From Clostridiales bacterium (lineage in GTDB: Bacteria; Bacillota; Limnochordia; Darwinibacteriales; B1SED10-159): a DNA stretch of 49,690 bases. Positions within the stretch are counted from its first letter, which is position 1. Each line of letters begins with the position of its first letter. Shown here piece by piece: positions 7,219 to 15,830 of the stretch. The stretch lies in assembly GCA_003551965.1 (NCBI GenBank), contig PUOC01000071.1:1-49690 (forward strand), written 5' to 3'. A program made the position numbers and the translations under genes. The notes under the pieces are model-generated. The model ran no database searches and was not told the origin of the DNA. It saw only the letters and a list, made by a program, of their open reading frames with translations.

Positions 7219-8520
7219 TTGCAGAAGACCAGCTTTTGGGGTGGAGTACACCCGGTTTACAACAAGCACTTTACGGCCGCTAAGGCTGTCGCGATCATCG
7301 AACCTCCCAGCGAGCTTATCCTGCCGCTGCAGCAGCACACAGGAGAACCGGCCCGGGCAGACGTCAAAAAAGGCGACGAAGTTCTGGCCGGCCAACGCAT
7401 AGCATCGGCTCAAGGAACAGTCAGTGCACATGTTCATGCACCGGTGTCTGGTACAGTGACAGCCGTGGAGCCGCGGCCGCACACCAGCGGTGAGCCCGGG
7501 ATGTCCATTGTGCTGGAAAACGACTTTAAGGATGACTGGGTGGAGATGACTAAGGTTTCCGACCCTGTCCAGCTGTCAGCTGAAGATATCAAAGAGTGCA
7601 TTGAGAACGCTGGCATTGTCGGCATGGGCGGTGCCGGCTTTCCGACGTCGGTGAAGTTGTCCCCGCCCGAAGCAGATATCGACTATCTTATTGTCAACGG
7701 CAGCGAATGTGAACCTTATCTCAGCAGTGACCACCGCACCATGGTGGAGTATGCCGAAGATGTCGTTCTGGGAACCAAGTTACTGGCCAAGGCCTGCGGA
7801 GCGCAGCGGATCATCATCGGGGTCGAAGACAATAAGCCCGATGCCCTGCAGGCCCTTCAGGAACACAGCGGCGGTCTGGACGTCGTCGTGCTGGATACCA
7901 AGTATCCCCAAGGCGGCGAAAAACAGATGATCAAAAGCCTCACAGGACGGGAAGTTCCGTCAAACGGCCTCCCCCACCAATGCGGCGTGATTGTGCAGAA
8001 TGTGGGTACAGCCGCTGCAGCCGCCCAGGCCGTAAGAGACGGGCGCCCCCTTACGCACCGCATTGTGACTGTGTCCGGTGAAGGCGTCCAGTCGCCCAAC
8101 AATTTCCTTGTGCCCATCGGAACTCCCTTTCAGCACGTAATTGACGCCGCCGGCGGCTTAATAGGTGACACAGGCAAGATCATTGATGGCGGCCCCATGA
8201 CGGGAGCGGCACAGATAACGGCCGAAGTTCCTGTTATCAAAGGAACCTGTGGTATTGTGGTGCTTACGCGAGAACAGTCGTTGTTCGCTGAACCGATTGT
8301 CTGCATAAAATGCGCACGCTGTGCCGATAGCTGTCCCACGTACTTGCTTCCTATGCGCATCGAAAGAGCTGCCATCCATGGGATGTGGGACGAGGCATCG
8401 GAGCTGGGTGCCATGGACTGCATTGAGTGCGGATGCTGTACATTTATCTGTCCGTCCAAACGTTATCTACTGCACTACATTCGGCTGGCCAAGAACCAAA
8501 TTGCCGCTGCTCGGCGGTAG
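7219..8520 (+). CDS. rnfC: Rnf complex subunit C
   Basis: About 433 residues. It has the N-terminal biotinyl/SLBB-like region (HVHAPVSGTVTAVEPR), the Nqo1/NuoF-like nucleotide region (GIVGMGGAGFPTSVKL, NGSECEPYL) and two C-terminal [4Fe-4S] motifs (CIKCARCADSCP, CIECGCCTFICP). RnfC is the peripheral subunit that exchanges electrons with NAD(H). TTG 7219 is preferred because GAGGTGA ends 5 nt before it; GTG 7210 lies inside that ribosome site. It is the first gene of rnfCDGEAB. No clear promoter consensus was found in the 87 bp upstream. Confidence 0.95.
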   Translation: MQKTSFWGGVHPVYNKHFTAAKAVAIIEPPSELILPLQQHTGEPARADVKKGDEVLAGQRIASAQGTVSAHVHAPVSGTVTAVEPRPHTSGEPGMSIVLENDFKDDWVEMTKVSDPVQLSAEDIKECIENAGIVGMGGAGFPTSVKLSPPEADIDYLIVNGSECEPYLSSDHRTMVEYAEDVVLGTKLLAKACGAQRIIIGVEDNKPDALQALQEHSGGLDVVVLDTKYPQGGEKQMIKSLTGREVPSNGLPHQCGVIVQNVGTAAAAAQAVRDGRPLTHRIVTVSGEGVQSPNNFLVPIGTPFQHVIDAAGGLIGDTGKIIDGGPMTGAAQITAEVPVIKGTCGIVVLTREQSLFAEPIVCIKCARCADSCPTYLLPMRIERAAIHGMWDEASELGAMDCIECGCCTFICPSKRYLLHYIRLAKNQIAAARR

Positions 8521-8541
8521 TCTCAGCAGATAGGAGGGGTT

Positions 8542-9465
8542 GTGTTGGAACATAAGCCACTGATATTATCGCCGTCACCGCATGTCCGTGACGGAGACTC
8601 GACGCAGAAGATAATGTTCACTGTCGTGGTTGCATTACTGCCGGCCTGGATTGCCAGCATCTATTTTTTTGGGTTGGATGCTGTACGCCTTGTTCTATGG
8701 AGCACAGCGGCCGCTTTGGTGTCGGAATATGTGATCCAGAGTATCCGCCGGCGACCCCATACCGTAAGCGACGGCAGCGCTGTTGTGACCGGCATGATTC
8801 TGGGATTGAGCCTGCCGCCGGGCCTGCCCAGCTGGATGGCGGTATTGGGTTCGGTGGTCGCCATCGGCCTGGGCAAACATGCCTTCGGCGGCCTCGGCTA
8901 CAACCCCTTCAACCCAGCGTTGGTGGGCCGCGCTTTCCTGACCGCGTCCTTTGCCATACCTATGACCGAGTGGGTACGGCCATTCGATGCGGTGTCAGGA
9001 TCCACGCCTCTAGCACTGGGACCAGGCCTCGTGGAATATTCAGATCTGTTTTTCGGTTCCGTTGCCGGCTCCTTAGGCGAAACTTCGGTCTTGGCCATTC
9101 TCCTAGGCGGCATTTTCCTGTTCTATCGAGGTGTCTTGGATTATCGAATGCCGCTGGGATTCGTGGCCAGCACGGCTCTGTTCATGATTTTGCTGGGTGA
9201 AGATCCGTTGTTTCATCTCTTCAGCGGCAGTCTGATGTTCGCAGCCATGTTCATGGTAACATGTATGGTGACCACGCCGGTGACGCCGGTGGGCCGAGTG
9301 CTGTTCGGGGCCGGTGTAGGCCTCGTCCTCACTGTGGTCCGCCTCTGGGGCAATCTGCCGGAAGGCGTCACCTTTGCCATCCTGTTGATGAACGCTGCCG
9401 TGCCCATGATTAACCGTTGGACGCGTCCGAGAATTTACGGTCAGGGGGTTAAGCAAAATGCGTGA
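8542..9465 (+). CDS. rnfD: Rnf complex subunit D
   Basis: 307 residues of the NqrB/RnfD family with about 8-9 hydrophobic membrane segments. The conserved block GLGYNPFNPALVGRAFL and the following STPLALG region lie at the site where RnfD carries covalently bound FMN on a Thr (here probably within VSGSTPLALG). It is an integral membrane electron carrier and ion-translocating subunit. The GTG start follows TAGGAGGGG. The 3' end overlaps rnfG by 8 bp. Confidence 0.95.
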   Translation: MLEHKPLILSPSPHVRDGDSTQKIMFTVVVALLPAWIASIYFFGLDAVRLVLWSTAAALVSEYVIQSIRRRPHTVSDGSAVVTGMILGLSLPPGLPSWMAVLGSVVAIGLGKHAFGGLGYNPFNPALVGRAFLTASFAIPMTEWVRPFDAVSGSTPLALGPGLVEYSDLFFGSVAGSLGETSVLAILLGGIFLFYRGVLDYRMPLGFVASTALFMILLGEDPLFHLFSGSLMFAAMFMVTCMVTTPVTPVGRVLFGAGVGLVLTVVRLWGNLPEGVTFAILLMNAAVPMINRWTRPRIYGQGVKQNA

Positions 9466-9994
9466 ATCGCTTCGTATGGTTCTTGTTCTGACCGTGATTG
9501 CCATGGTTTCCGCCGGGGTGCTGTCGCAGGTCTATCAATTCACCAGCCCGATCATTGCGGAGAACCAGGCCGAGCGTATGGAAAGCGGTGTGTTTGAGGT
9601 ACTAGAAAACGTGGATTCCGTGGAGTTCATTGATGGACCGTTTGTCATGTTTCGGGCCTATGACGCAGATGGTAACCCCGTCGGGTTCGCCTATGCCGGT
9701 GAAGGCAGCGGCTATGCCGGACCGGTCCGGGTCCTCGTGGGAGTCGATCACGAAACAAAGGAAGTGACAGGGATCACGGTTCTCGAGCACACGGAGACAC
9801 CTGGACTCGGCACCCAGATTGAGGAAGAAGATTTCCGCAGCCAATTTGTGGGCAAGGACACGGATGACGACATTGAAATCGACACCGATATTGATAACAT
9901 CACCGGTGCCACGCAGTCGGCCAGAGCTGTAGCCCAAGCCGTCAGGGAAAACCTTTCTGAAGCTATTTCCATCTACGAGGGGGAAAACCACTGA
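9458..9994 (+). CDS. rnfG: Rnf complex subunit G
   Basis: 178 residues with one N-terminal membrane anchor (MVLVLTVIAMVSAGVLSQVY) and an extracytoplasmic FMN-binding domain. The flavinylation motif TGATQSA is present and Thr152 is the expected phosphoester attachment site for FMN, added by ApbE, whose gene ends this operon. The motif EHTETPGLGTQI is also typical. The gene overlaps rnfD by 8 bp and rnfE by 1 bp. Confidence 0.95.
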   Translation: MRESLRMVLVLTVIAMVSAGVLSQVYQFTSPIIAENQAERMESGVFEVLENVDSVEFIDGPFVMFRAYDADGNPVGFAYAGEGSGYAGPVRVLVGVDHETKEVTGITVLEHTETPGLGTQIEEEDFRSQFVGKDTDDDIEIDTDIDNITGATQSARAVAQAVRENLSEAISIYEGENH

Positions 9995-10602
9995 TGACAC
10001 GAGCGAAGGCAGATTTTCTGCGGGGTTTGTGGAATGAAAATCCTGTATTCCGACTTCTCATTGGCCTATGCCCGGCGCTTGGTGTTACAAGCACCGCGAT
10101 CAACGGCATCGGCATGGGGTTGGCCACATCCTTTGTACTGCTTTGTTCCAGCACTTTGATCAGCGTGATCAAGAACATCATCCCGGCTAAGGTCCGCATC
10201 CCTTCCTATATTATTATCATTGCAACATTTGTGACTATCGCTGATCTGTCCATGAACGCCTTTGCACCAGAGCTGCATCGAGCGCTCGGCGTGTTTGTGC
10301 CCCTGATTGTCGTAAACTGCTTGGTGTTAGGCCGTTCCGAAGCCTATGCGTCCAAAATGCCCGTGGGGTTAGCTGCCATTGACGCATTGGGAATGGGCCT
10401 TGGATTCACGTGGGCTTTGGGAGCTCTCGGTGGTGTCCGGGAACTTTTGGGAACCGGTGAACTTTTCCACGTACAGGTCATGCCGGCCTTTTTCGAACCT
10501 TGGGGCATCATGGCTGCACCGCCAGGGGCCTTTCTGTCCCTGGGCTTTCTGGTCGCCATCATGAATATCATCTCGGCAAGAATGAATAAGAAAACCGCCT
10601 AG
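9994..10602 (+). CDS. rnfE: Rnf complex subunit E
   Basis: 202 residues, an integral membrane protein of the RnfA/RnfE-NqrD/E pair with about six segments. Conserved features are the opening NPVFRLLIGLCPALGVT and the Cys-containing NCLVLGRSEAYA, which by analogy to the Nqr/Rnf structures help bind the membrane [2Fe-2S] cluster shared with RnfA. Its ATG overlaps the rnfG stop (TGATG). Confidence 0.95.
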   Translation: MTRAKADFLRGLWNENPVFRLLIGLCPALGVTSTAINGIGMGLATSFVLLCSSTLISVIKNIIPAKVRIPSYIIIIATFVTIADLSMNAFAPELHRALGVFVPLIVVNCLVLGRSEAYASKMPVGLAAIDALGMGLGFTWALGALGGVRELLGTGELFHVQVMPAFFEPWGIMAAPPGAFLSLGFLVAIMNIISARMNKKTA

Positions 10603-10613
10603 GGGGTGACAGC

Positions 10614-11186
10614 ATGGAATTTTTCTTGATTTTCCTCGGTGCCGTGTTGGTCAATAACTTTGTTCTGGTCCAGTTTCTCGGCCTCTGCCCACTGATGGGG
10701 GTATCAAAGCAAGTGGAAACTTCGGTCGGTATGGGCATGGCTGTCACCTTTGTCATGACAGTGGCTGCGGCCGTTTCCTGGCTTATTGAGCATTATATCC
10801 TGGTACCCTTTGAGATCGAGTTTCTGCAGACTGTGGCCTTCATTCTCGTGATTGCATCGATGGTGCAGTTGGTGGAAATGTTCTTGAATAAAATGAGTCC
10901 CAGCCTCTATCGATCTCTAGGCATCTTTCTGCCCTTGATTACGACCAACTGCGCTATCATGGGCATGGCCCTTTTGATGGTACAGGAACAGTACACGTTT
11001 ATCCAATCGGTGATTTTTGGAATTGGTGCCGGCGTGGGATTTACCATTGCCTTGGTGCTACTGGCAGGGCTGCGCGAAGAACTGGATTATGCCGACGTGC
11101 CAGTGCCCCTGAAAGGGGCGGGAATTGCCTTTATTATCGCCGGCCTGCTGTCTGTGGCTTTCACCGGTTTCGGCGGTTTAGTCTAA
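10614..11186 (+). CDS. rnfA: Rnf complex subunit A
   Basis: 190 residues with six predicted membrane segments, homologous to RnfE in inverted topology. Signature stretches are VLVQFLGLCPLMGVSK and TTNCAIMGMALL, each with a Cys expected to contribute to the intramembrane [2Fe-2S] site formed with RnfE. The start ATG follows GGGGGTGACAGC 11 bp after rnfE. Confidence 0.95.
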   Translation: MEFFLIFLGAVLVNNFVLVQFLGLCPLMGVSKQVETSVGMGMAVTFVMTVAAAVSWLIEHYILVPFEIEFLQTVAFILVIASMVQLVEMFLNKMSPSLYRSLGIFLPLITTNCAIMGMALLMVQEQYTFIQSVIFGIGAGVGFTIALVLLAGLREELDYADVPVPLKGAGIAFIIAGLLSVAFTGFGGLV

Positions 11187-11205
11187 TCGGATCGGAGGGT
11201 TCAAG

Positions 11206-12033
11206 ATGAGTACGACTGTGATTTCCTTGATTAGTATGGGCGCCCTCGGTGCCGTGTTTGCCGTAGGCTTAGCCATTGCCTCCAAGAAATTCCACGTGGA
11301 AGTCGATCCATTGGTGGAGTCCTTAGAAGAAGCCCTGCCCGGCATCAACTGCGGCGCCTGCGGCTTTGCCGGTTGCAGAGCCTTTGCCGAAGGTCTGGCC
11401 CAGGGTAAAGCGGCACCCGATGGCTGTCCCGTGGGGGGCGTCGAAACAGCCAAGGCGGTCGCCGAAATTCTTGGTGTCGAGGCCACTGCCAAACAGCGCC
11501 GCGTCGCACAGGTTTTGTGCAAAGGCGGCGAAGAACAGTCGGCCAGCCGGGCGGAGTTCGTGGGGCCGCAGGACTGCCGCATCGCACATCTGACCCAAAG
11601 CGGCAGCAAAGGCTGTATCTATGGATGTATTGGCTGCGGCACCTGCGTGGAATCGTGCCGCTTTGATGCCATGGCGATGAATGACAATCGTCTGCCTGTG
11701 GTCTACGAAGACAACTGCACAGCCTGCGGCGCCTGCGTCCGTGTCTGCCCGCGCAACATCAACGTGCTTGTGGACGAACGGCAGGGTGTGCACATCCGCT
11801 GCCGCTCACTGGCCAAAGCGAAACAAACCCGTCAAGTCTGTTCCGTAGGTTGCATTGCCTGTCGACGCTGTGAGAAGGAATGCCCTGTAGACGCGATCAC
11901 AGTAACCGACAATTTGGCCCGTATAGATTACGACAAGTGTATTAACTGCCGGCGCTGCGTCAAGGTTTGTCCCATGGGCACCATTGACGAGCAGGAAGGA
12001 AAGCCGGTCATTAAGAAACAGCGGGCAAGCTGA
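11206..12033 (+). CDS. rnfB: Rnf complex subunit B, ferredoxin-interacting
   Basis: 275 residues. An N-terminal membrane helix is followed by the four-Cys Fe-S motif NCGACGFAGC..C and then four 4Fe-4S-type Cys clusters (CIGCGTCVESC, CTACGACVRVC, CIACRRCEKEC, CINCRRCVKVC). RnfB takes electrons from reduced ferredoxin and passes them to the membrane core. It is longer than proteobacterial RnfB and matches the multi-cluster form of clostridial and acetogen complexes. It is the last rnf gene before apbE, in the order C-D-G-E-A-B. Confidence 0.95.
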   Translation: MSTTVISLISMGALGAVFAVGLAIASKKFHVEVDPLVESLEEALPGINCGACGFAGCRAFAEGLAQGKAAPDGCPVGGVETAKAVAEILGVEATAKQRRVAQVLCKGGEEQSASRAEFVGPQDCRIAHLTQSGSKGCIYGCIGCGTCVESCRFDAMAMNDNRLPVVYEDNCTACGACVRVCPRNINVLVDERQGVHIRCRSLAKAKQTRQVCSVGCIACRRCEKECPVDAITVTDNLARIDYDKCINCRRCVKVCPMGTIDEQEGKPVIKKQRAS

Positions 12034-12051
12034 CAAGGGGGCAAAACATGC

Positions 12052-13074
12052 ATGGAACAGCGTAAGCTGCTGCTGACCCTGTTCATCATTGCAGCGGCCG
12101 CAGCGTTAGGCACCGCCGGAACGCACTGGTTGGCATCCGGCGAAAATACCCAGCAGGATACAGTGGAAGATACCCGGTTTTTGATGGATACCACGGTAGA
12201 CGTGCGCGTAATGGGTCACGATGCCCAAAGGGCATTGGAGAAAGCCTACGCAGAGATGGACAGAGTGGAATCCGTATTCTCTCGCCATAGGGATGACAGT
12301 GATATCGGAAGGATTAATGAGCATTCCGGACAATGGGTCGAAGTATCCCGGGAAGCGATGGAGCTCTTGCAGAAAGGCATTGATTTCGGAGATTTGACTG
12401 ACGGGAGCTTTGATGTTACGATCGGAGCGTTGGTGTCCCTCTGGGATGTCGGCTCCGGTGAACGCCGAATTCCCAGCCATGAAGAAATTGAGGCCGCCAA
12501 AGAACTGGTAGATTACAGGACGGTTGCGTTGGACTGGGAAGCAAACAAAGTGCGGATTCCCGAGGGCGCTGTATTGGATCTAGGCGGCATTGCCAAAGGC
12601 TACGCGGTTGACCGGGGCAGTGCCGTGCTCCGGGAAGAGGGCATCGAACACGGACTGATCAACGCCGGCGGGGACGTCAGTGTGATTGGCACCCGTGAAG
12701 GCCCCGATCAACCGTGGCGGGTCGGCATCCAAGATCCGGCACAGACCAACCAAGTGCTAGGCGTGGCAGAGCTGATCGATACTACCATAGTCACCTCCGG
12801 CGATTACCAGCGCTATTTCGAGAAAGACGGAACCCGTTTTCACCATATCATTGATCCGGAAACCGGCTGGCCCGCCGACCAAGTAACCAGTGTAACTGTG
12901 GTAGCCCCGACAGCGGTGGTTGGTGACGCACTCTCCACAGCCCTGTTTGTTAAGGGCAAGGCGGAGTCCCAGGAACTTCTGGAGACGTTCGATGACGTCA
13001 ACGCCATCATAGTCGACAAAGACGGTGCGATCTGGGTTTCCCCAGACCTCGAGGATAGGTTCCGGTTACTGTAG
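12052..13074 (+). CDS. apbE: FAD:protein FMN transferase
   Basis: 340 residues with an N-terminal membrane anchor (LLLTLFIIAAAAALGTAG) and the ApbE fold. Key motifs are DTTVDVRV at the start of the domain, LGGIAKGYAVDRG, NAGGDVSVIG and HHIIDPETGWPA; the GDALSTALFV segment carries the Mg2+-binding Asp region. ApbE cleaves FAD and attaches FMN to Thr of target proteins outside the cytoplasm. Its place 18 bp after rnfB makes RnfG (Thr152) and RnfD the obvious clients. Confidence 0.95.
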   Translation: MEQRKLLLTLFIIAAAAALGTAGTHWLASGENTQQDTVEDTRFLMDTTVDVRVMGHDAQRALEKAYAEMDRVESVFSRHRDDSDIGRINEHSGQWVEVSREAMELLQKGIDFGDLTDGSFDVTIGALVSLWDVGSGERRIPSHEEIEAAKELVDYRTVALDWEANKVRIPEGAVLDLGGIAKGYAVDRGSAVLREEGIEHGLINAGGDVSVIGTREGPDQPWRVGIQDPAQTNQVLGVAELIDTTIVTSGDYQRYFEKDGTRFHHIIDPETGWPADQVTSVTVVAPTAVVGDALSTALFVKGKAESQELLETFDDVNAIIVDKDGAIWVSPDLEDRFRLL

Positions 13075-13088
13075 CACAATCTACTATG

Positions 13089-13119
13089 GGGCTGACTGTC
13101 GATGCAGTTGGCCCTTTTT
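13089..13119 (+). terminator. intrinsic terminator of the rnf-apbE operon
   Basis: A 10-bp stem GGGCTGACTG/CAGTTGGCCC (two G-U pairs) with a 6-nt loop is followed by five T residues. It is placed 14 bp after the apbE stop. Confidence 0.75.
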
Positions 13120-13162
13120 GGCCCAATAACGGGGCTGTGTGTTTCATTGAAGGGAGAGACTT

Positions 13163-14449
13163 TTGTCCATGGCAGAGCAAAACGCCAGAACCGTATCGCT
13201 AGAGCGAGCGGAGGAACTGAAAAGCCGGATTTCTGAATACCTCAGAGTCCAGAAAGATATTGAAACAGGCTTTAAGAGCGCAGACACCATTGCGTCCCAA
13301 CGTCAGAAGATCCTGCGGGTGTTAGGAGGAACAGAAGACGACTGGAATGATTGGAGATGGCAGATGGAGAACCGCATCACAGATGTGGACGTCTTGGCAG
13401 AGATTATCCACCTTAGTGAGGACGAATACAATGTCATAAGAGACATTGGGCGCACGTACCGCTGGGCCGTGTCACCGTACTATGCATCGCTGATCGACCC
13501 AGAGGACCGCGGCTGCCCCATTCGCTGGCTGTCAATTCCATCGGCCTTTGAATACTCTGAAGCGGGCGAGCTGGATCCGATGTCGGAGACCACAACAAAC
13601 CCAGCTCCTGCCATTACCCGCCGCTATCCGGATCGCCTGATTATTAAGGTAACGAACCAATGCGCCATGTACTGCCGCCACTGCCAGCGCCGCCGGGGCA
13701 TTGGAGAGGTAGACACCCACTGCACCCATGAGCAGCTGCAGGAAGCCATTGCCTATATTCGAAACAACGAAGAGATCCGTGATGTGCTGGTCACCGGGGG
13801 TGACCCGTTTATGCTGGACGATGATACCATCGAGTGGATCCTTAAGGAACTGCACAGCATTGATCATGTGGAGATGATCCGCCTAGGCTCGAGAACGTTG
13901 GTCACCCTCCCGCAGCGTGTCACACCGAAGCTGGCGGATATTCTCAGCCGATACCATCCGTTATATGTGAATACACACTTCAACCACCCCAAAGAGGTGA
14001 CCCATGAGACAGCCGAAGCGTGCGACCGCCTAAGCCGGGCAGGCATTCCCTTGGGCAATCAAGCCGTACTGCTCAATGGTATTAATGCATCCCCTCACGT
14101 CATGAAAAAGCTGAACCATGAATTGATGAAAATCCGAGTCCGTCCCTATTATCTATTCCATGCCAAGGTTGTTCAGGGGACTCTGCACTTCCACCCGCGG
14201 GTGGAAACGGGGCTGGAAATCATGGAGCATCTGCGGGGGTACACCTCCGGGATGGCCATTCCGACGTATATTATCAACGCACCGGGCGGACTGGGGAAAA
14301 CACCGATCCTGCCCAACTACTTGGTAGGATGGGGATCGGATCACGTTATCATCCGCACCTGGGAAGGCAATGTGGTGAAGTATCCCAATTTCGAAGGAAA
14401 TGTTGCGCAGAATACGAAGGACGTCACAGCTGGCATCGAAAAAGCATAG
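13163..14449 (+). CDS. eam: glutamate 2,3-aminomutase (KamA family radical SAM)
   Basis: 428 residues with the radical SAM motif CAMYCRHC (Cys167, Cys171, Cys174) and the PLP-dependent lysine-2,3-aminomutase fold. In lysine 2,3-aminomutase two Asp residues hold the substrate amine (in YQCDLS and VVDAPGG). Here these positions are Lys335 (FHAKVV) and Asn372 (IINAPGG), the pair reported for glutamate 2,3-aminomutase of Clostridioides difficile, with the same 37-residue spacing. The product would be beta-glutamate, a compatible solute. TTG 13163 sits about 6 nt after AGGGAGA; ATG 13169 is an alternative. trxB follows closely. Confidence 0.85.
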   Translation: MSMAEQNARTVSLERAEELKSRISEYLRVQKDIETGFKSADTIASQRQKILRVLGGTEDDWNDWRWQMENRITDVDVLAEIIHLSEDEYNVIRDIGRTYRWAVSPYYASLIDPEDRGCPIRWLSIPSAFEYSEAGELDPMSETTTNPAPAITRRYPDRLIIKVTNQCAMYCRHCQRRRGIGEVDTHCTHEQLQEAIAYIRNNEEIRDVLVTGGDPFMLDDDTIEWILKELHSIDHVEMIRLGSRTLVTLPQRVTPKLADILSRYHPLYVNTHFNHPKEVTHETAEACDRLSRAGIPLGNQAVLLNGINASPHVMKKLNHELMKIRVRPYYLFHAKVVQGTLHFHPRVETGLEIMEHLRGYTSGMAIPTYIINAPGGLGKTPILPNYLVGWGSDHVIIRTWEGNVVKYPNFEGNVAQNTKDVTAGIEKA

Positions 14450-14473
14450 TTCAAGAGAATGGGAGTGGTTGCA

Positions 14474-15388
14474 GTGTATGATGTCGCGATCCTAGGCGGC
14501 GGACCCTCGGGCCTGGCTGCAGGCGTATATGCCGCCCGATCCAACCTTGAGGTGGTCATTGTTGAACGGGGCCTTCCCGGGGGACAGATGCAGAACACGC
14601 TGGAAGTGGAGAACTACCCGGGGTTCGTGGAGATCATCGGACCTGAGCTTTCTGAGAAGATGCACCAGCATGCCATGCATTTTGGTGTCGAATGGAAGCA
14701 GGCGGAAGTTAAGCAGCTGGATATGGACGGCGACGTAAAAACGGTCTATCTGTCCAGCGGCGAGACCATTGAAAGCCGGACGATCATCATTGCAACCGGC
14801 GCCCAGCCCCGCTATCTGCACGTACCCGGCGAAAAGGAACTTTCCGGACGAGGTGTTTCCTACTGCGCCACCTGTGACGGGGCTTTTTTCCGCAACAAGA
14901 AGTTGGCCGTGATCGGGGGCGGCGACTCAGCAGCGGAAGAGAGCGTTTTCCTGACAAAGTTTGCCAGTTCTGTTACGATCATCCACCGGCGCGATGAAAT
15001 GCGGGCCCAACCAATCCTGCAGGACAGGGCGTTCAAAAACGAAAAAATCGACTTCATTTGGGATAGCGAAGTACTGGAGATCTTAGGTGACGCCCAAGTA
15101 ACAGGCCTGCGGCTGCGCAACCGTAAAACCGACGATGAATCCACCTTTGACTGTGACGGTGTATTCATCTATGTGGGGTTCCTGCCCAATTCCGGCTATC
15201 TTGACGGCAGTTCGCTGTTGGATTCGGAAGGCTATGTCATGACGGACAGAGACTTAGCCACGGAAATTCCCGGCATATTTGCAGCCGGTGATGTGCGCGA
15301 TACAAACCTACGCCAAATTATCACAGCTACCAGTGACGGTGCTGTCTCTGCCATGTCTGCCTATCATTACATCGAAGCCCATTCGTAG
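14474..15388 (+). CDS. trxB: thioredoxin-disulfide reductase
   Basis: About 304 residues. The N-terminal FAD motif is VAILGGGPSGLAAGVYAAR, the redox-active pair is CATC (SYCATCDGAFF), the nucleotide motif is AVIGGGDSAAEE, and the C-terminal FAD motif is GIFAAGDVRD. The HRRDEMRA segment after the second Rossmann motif favours NADPH. GTG 14474 gives the standard start MYDVAILGG and lies behind GGGAGTGG; ATG 14459 would add five residues. It ends against the convergent csoR gene. Confidence 0.95.
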   Translation: MYDVAILGGGPSGLAAGVYAARSNLEVVIVERGLPGGQMQNTLEVENYPGFVEIIGPELSEKMHQHAMHFGVEWKQAEVKQLDMDGDVKTVYLSSGETIESRTIIIATGAQPRYLHVPGEKELSGRGVSYCATCDGAFFRNKKLAVIGGGDSAAEESVFLTKFASSVTIIHRRDEMRAQPILQDRAFKNEKIDFIWDSEVLEILGDAQVTGLRLRNRKTDDESTFDCDGVFIYVGFLPNSGYLDGSSLLDSEGYVMTDRDLATEIPGIFAAGDVRDTNLRQIITATSDGAVSAMSAYHYIEAHS

Positions 15389-15390
15389 AG

Positions 15391-15434
15391 AAATAAGGAC
15401 AGGGGACAAGATACATTGTCCCCTGTCCTTATTT
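15391..15434. terminator. 19-bp perfect inverted repeat, bidirectional terminator or mobile palindrome
   Basis: AAATAAGGACAGGGGACAA (15391-15409) is exactly complementary to 15416-15434, with a 6-nt loop. It sits between convergent trxB and csoR and includes the csoR stop codon. The A/T-rich ends give short T tracts on both strands. The length and perfection exceed an ordinary terminator. Confidence 0.7.
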
Positions 15435-15698
15435 TATGAATCGCATAATGACGCCCATGAGTTCCTCAATGGCTTCTTCACTCCGCTCCTCCTGAACAGC
15501 TTCGACCACGCAATGGCGGGTATGGCCTTCAAACAACCCCAGGCCAACTTTGTCGAGGGCCGCACGGGCAGCAGCCACCTGAATCAGAATATCCACGCAG
15601 TACTGATCTTCGTCGATCATCCGCTGGATACCCCGTATCTGACCTTCAATTCGTTTGAGGCGCTGCATTAGTTTCTTCTTTTCTTCTTCTCTGGTCAC
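15429..15698 (-). CDS. csoR: CsoR/RcnR-family metal-sensing repressor
   Basis: 89 residues if GTG 15698 is used, which lies 8 nt after GGGAGG on the minus strand; the open frame continues upstream without family similarity. It has the all-helical DUF156 fold with the motif LKRIEGQIRGIQRMI and the copper-type ligand triad Cys (DQYCVDIL), His and Cys (GHTRHC, H-x3-C). Cu(I) or a related thiophilic signal releases such repressors from DNA. No copper ATPase gene is adjacent, so the target is unknown. The stop codon is within the inverted repeat at 15391-15434. Confidence 0.88.
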   Translation of the reverse strand: MTREEEKKKLMQRLKRIEGQIRGIQRMIDEDQYCVDILIQVAAARAALDKVGLGLFEGHTRHCVVEAVQEERSEEAIEELMGVIMRFIK

Positions 15699-15830
15699 TG
15701 TCACAACCTCCCGTAACACTGCACTTGAACTCATATCTATGATACCCCCTTGAGGCATCGCTGTCAATTTCGGTTTCCAGTGGCTGGCGGGCAACGGCCA
15801 GCTCGCCTGGTTAAGAGAGGAGTTGTCCAT

